Positions 1 to 8,752 of a stretch of DNA of 64,000 nucleotides are shown piece by piece. A program made the position numbers and the translations under genes. Origin of the DNA: Vreelandella songnenensis (GTDB lineage: Bacteria; Pseudomonadota; Gammaproteobacteria; Pseudomonadales; Halomonadaceae); NCBI RefSeq assembly GCF_003002925.1, contig NZ_PVTK01000004.1:238547-302546 (forward strand), given 5' to 3'. The notes beneath the pieces are model-generated. The model worked only from the letters and a program-made list of their open reading frames with translations, had not been told where the DNA came from and did not search any database. How positions within the stretch are numbered: position 1 is the first letter of the stretch; every line of letters begins with the position of its first letter.

Positions 1-4
1 ACTG

Positions 5-979
5 ATGCATGATTTCCAACAACTGGAAGGCCTGTTTCGGCAGGTGGCAGGCGAATCAGCGTTTTCTCGATTGATACCGGGTGAACCGCTGTGGAGCGTC
101 GTACAGGACTATTTCCTGCACTACGGCCTGGAAACGCTGCTGCAAGAGACCGAAGAAGTACACGCCGGGTTTATCGATACCGGGCGCTTTGCCCTGTGGT
201 GCCAGGTGTGGAGCCCGCCCAACCCCAGCGGCACCGCCTTTGTGGTACACGGTTATTTCGATCACCTGGGGCTTTATCGCCACCTGTTGGCGCACCTGCT
301 GGCCAAGGGCTGGCGGGTGGTGCTGTGGGACCTGCCCGGCCATGGCCTTTCCAGCGGCCCGCGAGCGGAAATCGAGGATTTCGACGACTACCAGCACTGC
401 CTGACCCACGTGCAAACCACCCTGCAAAGCCAAGGCCTGACACCCAAGCCCTGGCTGGGCGTGGGTCAGAGCACGGGGGCTGCCATTCTTGCCACCGATG
501 CCCTGACCCGCCGCGAGCAGGCGGGCTGGGATGGGCTGGTGCTGCTGGCACCCCTGGTGCGCCCCTGGCGTTGGAGCCAGGCCAGCTGGGTGCACCTGAT
601 CGCCAGCCCGTTTCTGAAAGAGCTACCGCGCAAGTACCGGCCCAACTCGACCGATGAAGCCTTCACCGACTTCCTGCGCGACCACGACCCGCTTCAGCCC
701 GAACGCCTGAGCGTGGCCTGGGTAAGCGCCATGCGCCGCTGGATGCCGAAGCTGCTGGCGCTTCCTTCCGTCGATATACCCACGCTGATTCTGCAGGGCG
801 AGCAGGATTTGACGGTGGATTGGGAGTGGAACCTGAACATCCTGGGGGAGAAGTTTACCGCCGCCGAAATTCACCACCACCCGGAAGCGCGGCACCATCT
901 GGTCAACGAAGCAGAGCCGATTCGCCAGGTGCTGTTTGAAGCTATCAATACGTTTATTGATGGGATGCCTGCAGTGTAG
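5..979 (+). CDS. alpha/beta hydrolase, lysophospholipase-like
   Basis: Predicted serine hydrolase of the alpha/beta fold, closest in style to the monoacylglycerol lipase / lysophospholipase (Hydrolase_4) group; the natural substrate is not evident. The 324-residue protein has a nucleophile elbow G-Q-S-T-G near residue 158, the group's GHGLSSGPR segment near residue 115, an acid candidate in LQGEQDLTVDW and a C-terminal histidine pair in ARHHLVNE. No signal peptide is visible, so it is probably cytoplasmic. The first ATG lies only 4 nt from the window edge, so the true start could be further upstream and the ribosome-binding site cannot be judged. It is followed 34 nt later by a sulfurtransferase gene on the same strand, so the two may be co-transcribed. 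Confidence 0.85.
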   Translation: MHDFQQLEGLFRQVAGESAFSRLIPGEPLWSVVQDYFLHYGLETLLQETEEVHAGFIDTGRFALWCQVWSPPNPSGTAFVVHGYFDHLGLYRHLLAHLLAKGWRVVLWDLPGHGLSSGPRAEIEDFDDYQHCLTHVQTTLQSQGLTPKPWLGVGQSTGAAILATDALTRREQAGWDGLVLLAPLVRPWRWSQASWVHLIASPFLKELPRKYRPNSTDEAFTDFLRDHDPLQPERLSVAWVSAMRRWMPKLLALPSVDIPTLILQGEQDLTVDWEWNLNILGEKFTAAEIHHHPEARHHLVNEAEPIRQVLFEAINTFIDGMPAV

Positions 980-1013
980 GACTGGCGTCTCCAATTCAAG
1001 AGGGATTTCTATC

Positions 1014-1844
1014 ATGCCGAATATTCTGATGAATGCCCATGAGCTGCTGGACCGCCTGAACAGTGACGCGCCGCCCAAAGTGCTGGACGCCTCGCTGCCC
1101 AACAGCCCCATTGCGGCACACGTGCCCGATGATGGTCGCAAGATTCCAGGCTCTCTCGAGTTCGATATCGAGCAGGTCTTTTCTGACTGGGAAGCAGCGT
1201 TTCCGCATACGCTGCCCGCGAAAGAGGCTTTGGAAGCGGCGTGCCAAGGCCTTGGCTTGAGTCCTGAAGACGAGATCGTGATCTACGATAATCGCGGCGT
1301 TTACTCCTCCCCGCGAGCCTATTGGCTGCTTACCCAGGCAGGCTTCAGAAAGGTAAGGCTGCTGGATGGCGGTTTGCCCCACTGGCTCTCGCTGTCGCTG
1401 CCGGTTCAGCAGGGCTACTCCGCTCCAACGTCGTTGACTGTCCCGCCTGCGCTCCAGGCCAATAAAAGCGTGGTCAGCGTGGATGAAGTTCACGACAACA
1501 TTGCACGCCAGCGCTTCAAGGTGGTGGATGCCCGAAGTGCTGCGCGCTTTTCAGGGCAGGCCCCCGAGCCTCGACCGGAATTGCCTAGTGGCCATATTCC
1601 AGGCTCCGTCAATCTGCCCTTTACCGAGCTTCTGGAAAACGGGCACTTCAAGCGCCGGGAGGAGATTGCAGCGCTCATGCGTAGCAAGCAGCTTGAGCCG
1701 TCGGACCACCTGACCTTCAGCTGTGGCTCCGGCATCACTGCCTGCATCGTATGGGTGGCAGCGGAGCTTGCCGGGTACGAGCACCTTTCGCTGTTCGATG
1801 GTTCCTGGACGGCGTGGGTGATGAGCGGCCGCCACCAGAGTTGA
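1014..1844 (+). CDS. sseA: 3-mercaptopyruvate/thiosulfate sulfurtransferase (two rhodanese domains)
   Basis: Predicted sulfurtransferase moving sulfane sulfur from 3-mercaptopyruvate or thiosulfate to a thiol or cyanide acceptor in the cytoplasm. Two rhodanese domains are seen: an inactive N-terminal one (about residues 5-135) and a C-terminal one whose active-site loop reads C-G-S-G-I-T-A. That loop is the form typical of mercaptopyruvate sulfurtransferases rather than of thiosulfate rhodaneses (CRKGVT type). The start was set at the ATG at 1014 because AGGGA lies 8 nt upstream; the longer frame from 936 overlaps the preceding hydrolase gene and begins with non-family sequence. This gives 276 residues, normal for SseA. 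Convergent with comM, 24 nt away. Confidence 0.88.
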   Translation: MPNILMNAHELLDRLNSDAPPKVLDASLPNSPIAAHVPDDGRKIPGSLEFDIEQVFSDWEAAFPHTLPAKEALEAACQGLGLSPEDEIVIYDNRGVYSSPRAYWLLTQAGFRKVRLLDGGLPHWLSLSLPVQQGYSAPTSLTVPPALQANKSVVSVDEVHDNIARQRFKVVDARSAARFSGQAPEPRPELPSGHIPGSVNLPFTELLENGHFKRREEIAALMRSKQLEPSDHLTFSCGSGITACIVWVAAELAGYEHLSLFDGSWTAWVMSGRHQS

Positions 1845-1868
1845 TGGCAGGCTTTGCTGCATGCGCCT

Positions 1869-3377
1869 TCAGCCTTTACCCAGCATCCGGTCCAGCTGCC
1901 GATAGCCGATGGCCTCGATCAGGTGGGCTTGGGAGGGCTTGGGCTCGCCCTGTAGATCCGCCAGCGTCAGTGCCACGCGCAGTACGCGGTGGTAAGCGCG
2001 GGCGGAGAGCTTGAGTTTTTCCAGCACGTTGGCAAGCCAGGTGCGCTCCTCATCGTTCAAGTCGCAGGCGGCTTCCAGCGCCTTGCCGCCGAGCTGGCTA
2101 TTGAGTGCGCCGCGCGCCATCTGGCGCTCCCTGGCCGCCATTACACGCTCGCGCACCGCATCCGACGATTCGCCTTGAGTCTGGGCGGTGAGCTGTTCCG
2201 GCGGTAGCGCGGGCACTTCGACCTGTAGATCGATGCGATCCAGCAACGGGCCTGAAAGCCGCGCCTGATAGCGCTGGATCTGGCTGGCGGTGCACTGGCA
2301 GCGCTGGCGCGGGTCGCCCAGGTGGCCGCAGGGGCAGGGGTTCATGGCGGCTACCAGTTGAAACTGCGCCGGGTAACGGCGCTCGTGGCTGGCGCGGGCC
2401 AGATGGATCTCGCCGGTTTCCAGCGGCTGGCGCAGCACTTCCAGTACGTTGCGGGAAAACTCCGGCAGCTCGTCCAGAAACAGCACCCCGTGGTGGGCGA
2501 GTGAAATCTCTCCCGGCTTGGGTTTGGAGCCGCCGCCCACCAGCGCGGCGGCACTCGCACTATGGTGCGGCTGGCGAAACGGGCGCTTGCCCCAATCGGC
2601 ATCCAGGGGCAGCCCGCACACCGAGCGCACGGCGGCCACTGCTAGCGCATCATCCTCACTAAGCGGCGGCAATATGCCCGGCAGCCGGCTGGCAAGCATG
2701 GTCTTGCCGGTGCCCGGCGGGCCGGCGAACAGGAGGTTGTGCCCACCGGCAGCGGCGACTTCCAGCGCCCGGCGCGCCTGCTGCTGGCCGCGCACATCGG
2801 CGAGATCCGCCATGGGCGTGGTGGTTTTGATGGAGGCGGGCAGCCGGTGCGGGGCGATCTTTTCCTGACCCAGCAGGTGGGCCACTACCTGCCATAAGGT
2901 GTCGGCAGGCAGTACCGGAAGATCGCCGGCGAGTGCGGCTTCATCCGCGCATTCACGGGGAATGATCAGGGCTTTCCCAGACCGGCGCGTTGCCAGTGCA
3001 AAGGGCAGCATGCCGTGTACGGCACGCAGCTTGCCATCCAGTGCCAGCTCACCGGCACACTCCATGCCTTCCAGCGCCTCTACCGGAATCTGGCCCGAAG
3101 CGGCCAGGATGCCCAGCGCAATCGGCAGGTCAAACCGGCCGCCCTCCTTGGGAAGATCCGCAGGGGCTAAGTTGAGCGTAATCCGCCGGGTGTTGGGGAA
3201 ATCAAACCCTGCGTTGACCAAGGCGCTGCGCACCCGCTCGCGGCTCTCTTTTACCGCGGTTTCCGGCAAGCCTACCAGCGTCAGCCCCGGCAGGCCGTTG
3301 GCCAGGTGTACTTCCACGTGCACCGCCGGTGCATCCAATCCCACGCCTGCCCGCGTGGCTACAATCGCTAGGGTCAT
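1869..3377 (-). CDS. comM: YifB/ComM family Mg-chelatase-like AAA+ ATPase
   Basis: ComM is a hexameric AAA+ helicase that promotes branch migration during integration of DNA taken up by natural transformation; most gammaproteobacteria keep it. The roughly 502-residue protein has the family layout: an N-terminal ChlI/Lon-protease-like domain (about 1-170), a central ATPase with Walker A G-P-P-G-T-G-K-T near residue 220 and Walker B in VLFLDELPEF, and a C-terminal Mg-chelatase domain. The ATG at 3377 (MTLAIVATRAG, the usual family N-terminus) is preferred over an in-frame GTG nine bases upstream. In Pseudomonas, comM sits near ubiK, amtB and glnK; here 8.6 kb of iron genes separate it from them. 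Confidence 0.93.
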   Translation of the reverse strand: MTLAIVATRAGVGLDAPAVHVEVHLANGLPGLTLVGLPETAVKESRERVRSALVNAGFDFPNTRRITLNLAPADLPKEGGRFDLPIALGILAASGQIPVEALEGMECAGELALDGKLRAVHGMLPFALATRRSGKALIIPRECADEAALAGDLPVLPADTLWQVVAHLLGQEKIAPHRLPASIKTTTPMADLADVRGQQQARRALEVAAAGGHNLLFAGPPGTGKTMLASRLPGILPPLSEDDALAVAAVRSVCGLPLDADWGKRPFRQPHHSASAAALVGGGSKPKPGEISLAHHGVLFLDELPEFSRNVLEVLRQPLETGEIHLARASHERRYPAQFQLVAAMNPCPCGHLGDPRQRCQCTASQIQRYQARLSGPLLDRIDLQVEVPALPPEQLTAQTQGESSDAVRERVMAARERQMARGALNSQLGGKALEAACDLNDEERTWLANVLEKLKLSARAYHRVLRVALTLADLQGEPKPSQAHLIEAIGYRQLDRMLGKG

Positions 3378-3464
3378 TGCGCTCACTCGCTAGGTTTACT
3401 TAACCCTAACTTAACTTATTTGAGCAGGCGTTGATAGCGCTGGCGAGGCCGCTGTATAGTAGAT

Positions 3465-3483
3465 ATAAATAACAACGATTATC
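3465..3483. promoter_or_regulatory. Fur-box-like site upstream of siderophore receptor
   Basis: A 19-bp window ending in GATTATC matches the classical Fur consensus at 12 of 19 positions by eye. It lies 50-68 nt before the receptor gene at 3533, inside an AT-rich stretch that stands out from the GC-rich surroundings. Fur with ferrous iron would repress the receptor when iron is plentiful. The site is degenerate, so the call rests partly on gene context. Confidence 0.55.
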
Positions 3484-3532
3484 ACTAAAAATCTTTCTAC
3501 CTCTCTGCTCCTACCCCAATCGAGTACCCAAC

Positions 3533-5581
3533 ATGCCGTCTTTGCCGTTTGTTCGCTGCCCTCTGGCGCGTTCCATTGCCGCGTTGATTCCTGTCACCGC
3601 CGTTCTTGTCTGCGCCACTGCCAGCGCCCAGGAAGCGGTCAATAACGATACCCTGGTGGTGGTCGGCACGGCCTTGAAGGTGGATACGCCGCTGGTGGAA
3701 ACGCCGCGCCCGGTTTCAAGCGTTGACCGTGAGGAGCTTGAAACCCGCAACGTGCAGCAGTTGGATGAAACCTTCCGCTATCGCGCGGGGGTGCTTGCCG
3801 GCCACTACGGCAGCGACAACGATACTGACTGGTTCAAGGTGCGCGGGTTTGACCAGTCCACTTACCAGGATGGCCTGCGAATCTATCGCGAAGGCTTCTA
3901 TCAGTGGCTGCCGGAGCCTTACGGGCTCGAACGGGTGGAGGTATTCAAGGGGCCGTCCTCGATCCTTTACGGCGAGGCGCCTCCCGGTGGGTTGATCAAC
4001 GCGGTGAGCAAGCGCCCGACGGACACCCCGCAGGGCAGCGTGAATTTCCAGCTGGGCAACCGCAACCATCGCCAGGTGGGCATCGATACCAGCGGCCCGG
4101 CAGGCGAATCGGACGATGTGCGCTACCGCGTGGTGGGCATGTATAAAGAGCGCGACGGCGATCTGGATAACACGGATAACGAGCGCTACTACTTTGCCCC
4201 CAGCCTGGCGGTGGACTTCAGCGAAGATACCAGCGTTACCTTCCTGGCCAGCGTGCAGAAGGACGATGGCGTGCCCGTCAATGGCTTCAAGCTGCCTTAC
4301 GGCAGCATTCAGGATACGCCGTTTGGCCGGGTCAGCCCGCAGTCCAACGTCAGCGAACCCAACTATGACCGCAACAAGCGCACTCAGTGGGGGCTAGGTT
4401 ACGAGCTGCGTCACGATTTCAACGACACCTGGGCGTTCGAGCAGGATTTACGCTACAGCGAACTCGACCTGGAACTGCGCAGCACCTACGCGCTCTCCAT
4501 GGTGGATGACCGGCGTGCCTCACGCGGCCTGACGCTGCGCGATGGCAAGGCTGATAGCTGGACGGTAGATAACCGCTTCGTGGGCAACTGGTACACCGAG
4601 CGCACTGAAAATACCCTGCTGGTGGGCGTTGATTACCAGAACCTGGGCCTCAAGGGCCAGGAGGGCGATGATTATGCTTTCGGTGCGCCGATCGACATCT
4701 TCACGCCCACCTACGGCAACTACACCCCGTTTGCCGATGAAGATCTGGTCGAACGGCATATCGACAAAGAGCAGACCGGCGTTTACCTGCAAAACCAGCT
4801 GCGCCTGGATGACCGCTGGGTAGTGCTGGGCGGCTTACGTTACGACCATGCCGAGACCGAGAACACCAACGTGACGGCGGGCACTACCGAACGCTCTGAC
4901 GATAACCAGCTCTCCTGGTCTGGCGGCGTCATGTACCTGGGCGAGAACGGCATCAACCCTTACGTCAGCTACACCGAATCGTTCGAGCCCATTGCCCAGT
5001 CCGACAGCGCGGGCAATCTCTATGACCCGCGTGAAGGGCGCCAGTGGGAAGCGGGTGTGAAGTATGCGCCCATCGGCTGGGATGGCTACGTGACCGCCGC
5101 CGTGTTCGATCTGGAAGAGAGCAACACGCTGGTCACCTCACCGGCGGGGTTTCAGGTGCAGGAAGGCGAGCGTAGCTCCCAGGGGTTCGAGCTTGAAGGC
5201 GTAGGCTATGTCACCGATGACCTGAAGGTCACCGCCGCCTACACCTATACCGATTCGCGCCTGGAAGATGACCAGCGCGCCAGCCTGATTCCGCGCCACC
5301 AGGCCTCCACCTGGCTCGATTACGCCTTTACCGGCGGTGCGTTGAATGGCGTGACCCTGGGCGGCGGCGTGCGCTACGTGGGCGAGAGCGTGGATGGCGA
5401 TACCCAGGTAGGCAGCTTCACCCTGGCGGATGCCATGATCGGCTACGCGTTTGCTGAAGGCTGGCAGGCGCAGCTCAACGTCAATAACCTGACCGATAAA
5501 GAGTACGTGGCCAGCTGCGACTACTGGTGCTACTTCGGGGAATCGCGCAGCGTGATCGGCAGCGTCAGCTACCGCTGGTAA
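3533..5581 (+). CDS. TonB-dependent siderophore (ferrichrome/hydroxamate-type) receptor
   Basis: Outer-membrane gated channel that takes up a ferric siderophore using energy from TonB-ExbBD. The 682-residue precursor begins with a signal peptide (hydrophobic core about 15-29, cleavage after ASA), then a TonB box-like segment DTLVVVG, a plug domain (about 55-165) with the motif GPSSILYGEAPPGG, and a 22-stranded barrel ending in aromatic Trp as usual for outer-membrane proteins. The end of the barrel, KEYVASCDYWCYFGESR with two close cysteines, is typical of FhuA/FoxA-type hydroxamate receptors. A Fur-like site precedes it. Its last 17 nt overlap the convergent binding-protein gene. The exact ligand cannot be read from sequence. 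Confidence 0.9.
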   Translation: MPSLPFVRCPLARSIAALIPVTAVLVCATASAQEAVNNDTLVVVGTALKVDTPLVETPRPVSSVDREELETRNVQQLDETFRYRAGVLAGHYGSDNDTDWFKVRGFDQSTYQDGLRIYREGFYQWLPEPYGLERVEVFKGPSSILYGEAPPGGLINAVSKRPTDTPQGSVNFQLGNRNHRQVGIDTSGPAGESDDVRYRVVGMYKERDGDLDNTDNERYYFAPSLAVDFSEDTSVTFLASVQKDDGVPVNGFKLPYGSIQDTPFGRVSPQSNVSEPNYDRNKRTQWGLGYELRHDFNDTWAFEQDLRYSELDLELRSTYALSMVDDRRASRGLTLRDGKADSWTVDNRFVGNWYTERTENTLLVGVDYQNLGLKGQEGDDYAFGAPIDIFTPTYGNYTPFADEDLVERHIDKEQTGVYLQNQLRLDDRWVVLGGLRYDHAETENTNVTAGTTERSDDNQLSWSGGVMYLGENGINPYVSYTESFEPIAQSDSAGNLYDPREGRQWEAGVKYAPIGWDGYVTAAVFDLEESNTLVTSPAGFQVQEGERSSQGFELEGVGYVTDDLKVTAAYTYTDSRLEDDQRASLIPRHQASTWLDYAFTGGALNGVTLGGGVRYVGESVDGDTQVGSFTLADAMIGYAFAEGWQAQLNVNNLTDKEYVASCDYWCYFGESRSVIGSVSYRW

Positions 5582-6428
5582 GCGCCGAGGTCAGCACGCG
5601 AGCAAAGCGCTGTGCCGAAGGCAGTGCGCCAAAGCTCCATACCGGCGGCAGGCGCAGCAGGGTGTCGTTTTTTACAATCGGCAACTGCTGCCACAGGCCG
5701 CTGGTGGCCAGCTGCTCCTCCACGCCGAGCGGCAGCGGGTCGATGATTACCAGCCGGGCGTCGGGGTAGTTCGCGAGCACCTCGATGCCCGTCAGGGAAA
5801 AGCCCCAGGCGTTGGTCGGCTCTTCCCAGGCGTTAGCCAGGCCAAGCTGTTCAAGCACCGCGTTATACAGGCTGTTGTCGCCAAAGATGCGCACGTGGCG
5901 TGCATCCATGAACTGCACCATCAATAGCGGTGCGGTATCCGGTTGCGCGTCGCGCAGTGACGCCATCAGCGTTTGCGTGTCTTCGATCAGCGCTTCTGCT
6001 GCCGCTTCGCGATCAGTCAGCTCCCCCAGCTCGCGCGTCAGCGCCTGCATCTCCTGCCAGGTATCCGCGCCGGGTGAATAGAGCGCAAGCGAAGTGACCG
6101 GCGCAATGCGCTCAAGGCGCGGCGTGAGCGAGGCGAACATCGGCGAGATCAGAATCTGCTCCGGGGCAAGCTGGGCCAACAGCTCGAAGTTGGGCTGGGC
6201 ACGTAGCCCAAGGTCCGTAGCGCTTTGCGGGATGCGCGGCTCGCCCACCCAATCGTAGTAATCCTGCTGCTGGGCCACGCCGCTGATCGGCGCATCAATG
6301 GCCACCAGCGTCTCGGCGATGGTCCAGTCCACCGTGGCAAACTGGGCATGAGTAATACAAGACACGAGCAGACCAGTAGCGAGAACACTGCTCTGAACTA
6401 GCGTGCGAAGTAGGGAATAGCCGCGCAT
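5565..6428 (-). CDS. siderophore ABC transporter substrate-binding protein (FhuD-like)
   Basis: Class III (BtuF/FhuD/FecB-type) periplasmic binding protein of 287 residues, expected to carry a ferric siderophore or haem-like ligand from the outer-membrane receptors to an inner-membrane ABC permease. Seen: a hydrophobic N-terminal export signal, two lobes with a long linking helix, and the family phrases EPRIPQSATDLGLRAQPN and LAPEQILISP. The signal region contains L-V-S-C at residues 21-24, which could be a lipobox, and T-H-A shortly after, which could be a signal peptidase I site; it may be a lipoprotein or soluble. No fhuB- or fhuC-like gene is in the window. It shares strand with the receptor at 6535-8652 (106 nt upstream), so co-expression is likely. 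Confidence 0.85.
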   Translation of the reverse strand: MRGYSLLRTLVQSSVLATGLLVSCITHAQFATVDWTIAETLVAIDAPISGVAQQQDYYDWVGEPRIPQSATDLGLRAQPNFELLAQLAPEQILISPMFASLTPRLERIAPVTSLALYSPGADTWQEMQALTRELGELTDREAAAEALIEDTQTLMASLRDAQPDTAPLLMVQFMDARHVRIFGDNSLYNAVLEQLGLANAWEEPTNAWGFSLTGIEVLANYPDARLVIIDPLPLGVEEQLATSGLWQQLPIVKNDTLLRLPPVWSFGALPSAQRFARVLTSALTSGS

Positions 6429-6493
6429 GGAGTGAGTACCTGACAGTAAGCGCCTTATTTAAACGAGTCTTTTTATCAATTGCAAATAGAAGC

Positions 6494-6514
6494 GCCCAGG
6501 CGTGTGGCCTGGGC
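6494..6514 (-). terminator. hairpin after siderophore receptor gene, possible weak terminator
   Basis: GCCCAGG and CCTGGGC form a perfect 7-bp stem with a 7-nt loop 20 nt past the receptor stop codon. On the minus strand only a short, interrupted T-rich stretch follows, so this may be a partial terminator that lets some transcripts reach the downstream binding-protein gene, or an RNA-stabilising hairpin. Confidence 0.4.
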
Positions 6515-6534
6515 AAACCGGCTGAAACAGCAGG

Positions 6535-8652
6535 CTAGAAACGGTAGTGAACGCTTGCGGTAATTCCGCGCTCCGCGCCGAAGTAGCAGTAGTCCAGCGA
6601 GTTGCACGAGGCTACGTACTCTTTGTCCAGTACGTTGTTGACGTTCAGGCGGGTTTCGACGCCGTTAATGCCGACATGGCTCCAGTCATAGCCGATGGTG
6701 GCGTCCACCAGGGTGTAGTCGGGCACGGTTTCGGTATTGGCGCGATCCGCGGCGATGTCCGCGTAGTGGCGCACCCCAACGCCTGCATCCACGCCGCTTA
6801 GCCAGCCGCTGTTCGCTTCATAATGGCCCCATACCTGCACCTGATGCCGGGGCGAGTAAATCGCATTGTTGCCCTGGTTGCCGTCGTCGCTCTTGGCGTA
6901 GGTAATATCGGTAAAGCTGTAGCCTGCCTGCAGCGAGAACGTTTCGGTCAGCTGGGTCTGGGCTTCCAGCTCAAGGCCCTGGGATTCGATTTCACCGACG
7001 GCGCGGTACGGGTCAGAGGGCTGCTCCTTGGTCGCCACGTTTTTCTGACTGATATGGAAAAGTGCCGCGCTGTACTGGCTGGCGCTACCGCTGGGTTGGT
7101 ATTTCACCCCGGTTTCCCACTGCTCGCCTTCCATGGGCGAGAGCAAATCACCGCGCGCGTCCACAAAGCTTGTGGGGGTGAATGCGGTGGAGTAGCTCAG
7201 GTAAGGCGCCACGCCGTTATCGAACAGATAAACCACGCCGGCACGGCCGCTGAACTGGGTATCGCTGAGTGAACTCGAAGCGTCGGTATCCAGGTCCGTG
7301 TTATCGATACTGACCCAGTCATAGCGTCCACCCAGAGTGAAGCGCCAGTTATCCAGCGCGATTTGATCCTGCAGGTACACGCCTGTCTGTTCGATTTCAT
7401 GACGCTCGCGAATGGGGTCGTAAAAGGCGACCGGGCCCGTGCCATAAACGGGCTCAAACGCGTTGATCGGCTCAAAGGCGCCGGAAGGCCAGGCAACCTC
7501 GTTTTCGCGCTGCTGATAATCCACTCCAAAGAGCAGCGTATGCTCCATAAAGCCATCGCTGAGGCGGGCTTCCAGCTGGTTATCGATCGTCCAGGCATGG
7601 AGAGACTCGTTACTGCCGGAGTAGTAGCGGTTCAGCTCGTTGGAGGTGGGTGACGTCCAGCCAAAGCCATAAGGCTGGTTGAGCACTACATCCGAGTTGA
7701 GATAACGCAGCATCTGGCGGCCGGTCATCTGCTCATTAAAGCGGTGCTCAAGCGTATAGCCGAACATGCGCTGAGTACGCTCATAGGCGTCGTAATCTTC
7801 CTCGCCGTCAAAGAAGTTGTTGCTGATTTTACGCCCGTTGCGGGGCACCACGGCGCCTTCATAAGGTACGCCAGAGTGATAGCCGCCTTCTGGCTCGTCC
7901 TGCAGGTAGGCTTCAACAGTCAGGCTGGTGGCGTCAGTCATATCCCACGTCAGGCGCGGGGCGATGGCGTAGCGCTGCTCTTCCGTGGGGCCGAACTGGG
8001 TATCGGCGGCGCTGGCGATACCGGTCAGACGGAACGCCACTCGCTGCTGCTCGCCAATCGGCCCGGTCAGATCAAACGCGGCGCTGCGCTGATGGTTGTT
8101 GCCTGCCCGCAGGCGCAGCTCGCCACCCTGCTCGAATTCAGGGCGCTTGCTGTTGAGTGCCACCACGCCGCCCGGGGAGGCGCGACCATAAAGCACCGAC
8201 GCTGGCCCACGTACCACTTCGATGCTTTCCAGAAACCAGGGGTCGATGCGCATGGAGCTGTGCGAATTGGCATCGCCCATCACTTTCAGCCCATCCAGAA
8301 AGGTATTGCTCAAGCTGCCGTCGGAAAAGCCGCGCAGCACCAGGTAGTCAAAACGGTTGGAGGCACCTACCTGATTGGAATAGACGCCCGGCGTGTAGTC
8401 GGTGGCCCGCTGCACCGTGCTCACCCCGCGATTCTCCATCGCCTCGCGGGTGATCGTGGAAACACTCTGCGGGGTTTCGATAGCCGGCGTTTCCAGTTTG
8501 GTAGCCGCCTGCTGGGCGGTAATCGTGACGGTGGGCAAGGCGTTGCTGGCGTCGGCGCCGGTTTGTGCATAGGCGGCGGGCAAAAAGCTGCCTGCCAGGG
8601 CGGTCGCGAGCGTCAGATGACGATAGGCAAAGCGGTGCTGGGGCAAAAGCAT
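6535..8652 (-). CDS. TonB-dependent siderophore receptor (FhuA/FoxA type)
   Basis: Second ferric-siderophore receptor, 705 residues, with signal peptide (cleavage after AYA), plug domain containing the motif GPASVLYGRASPGG, and a barrel ending VHYRF with terminal aromatic. Like the receptor at 3533 it has two close cysteines in the last extracellular loop (ASCNSLDYCYFGAER), a trait of hydroxamate (ferrichrome, ferrioxamine) receptors; the two are paralogues but clearly diverged, so they probably take different ligands. A good Fur-like site lies 20-38 nt upstream of the ATG at 8652. The binding-protein gene follows on the same strand. Ligand assignment is inference only. Confidence 0.9.
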   Translation of the reverse strand: MLLPQHRFAYRHLTLATALAGSFLPAAYAQTGADASNALPTVTITAQQAATKLETPAIETPQSVSTITREAMENRGVSTVQRATDYTPGVYSNQVGASNRFDYLVLRGFSDGSLSNTFLDGLKVMGDANSHSSMRIDPWFLESIEVVRGPASVLYGRASPGGVVALNSKRPEFEQGGELRLRAGNNHQRSAAFDLTGPIGEQQRVAFRLTGIASAADTQFGPTEEQRYAIAPRLTWDMTDATSLTVEAYLQDEPEGGYHSGVPYEGAVVPRNGRKISNNFFDGEEDYDAYERTQRMFGYTLEHRFNEQMTGRQMLRYLNSDVVLNQPYGFGWTSPTSNELNRYYSGSNESLHAWTIDNQLEARLSDGFMEHTLLFGVDYQQRENEVAWPSGAFEPINAFEPVYGTGPVAFYDPIRERHEIEQTGVYLQDQIALDNWRFTLGGRYDWVSIDNTDLDTDASSSLSDTQFSGRAGVVYLFDNGVAPYLSYSTAFTPTSFVDARGDLLSPMEGEQWETGVKYQPSGSASQYSAALFHISQKNVATKEQPSDPYRAVGEIESQGLELEAQTQLTETFSLQAGYSFTDITYAKSDDGNQGNNAIYSPRHQVQVWGHYEANSGWLSGVDAGVGVRHYADIAADRANTETVPDYTLVDATIGYDWSHVGINGVETRLNVNNVLDKEYVASCNSLDYCYFGAERGITASVHYRF

Positions 8653-8672
8653 GATAAATTCCCGGTCTTTAT

Positions 8673-8691
8673 AGTAATGAGAATTATTGCT
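8673..8691. promoter_or_regulatory. Fur-box-like site of receptor 6535-8652
   Basis: The core TAATGAGAATTATT, a common form of the Fur operator in gammaproteobacterial siderophore receptor promoters, lies 20-38 nt upstream of the receptor ATG, overlapping where a promoter or leader would be. About 11-12 of 19 positions match the classical consensus by eye. Confidence 0.65.
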
Positions 8692-8752
8692 TTTTATGGG
8701 TATGGATAGATATGCCGAATGCCAAATTGGCTATGCGCGATGCCAGCGATGG

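Noticed and set aside
7744..8709. 321-codon open frame antisense to a siderophore receptor
   Set aside because: Shadow frame; the opposite strand has signal peptide, plug and barrel features.
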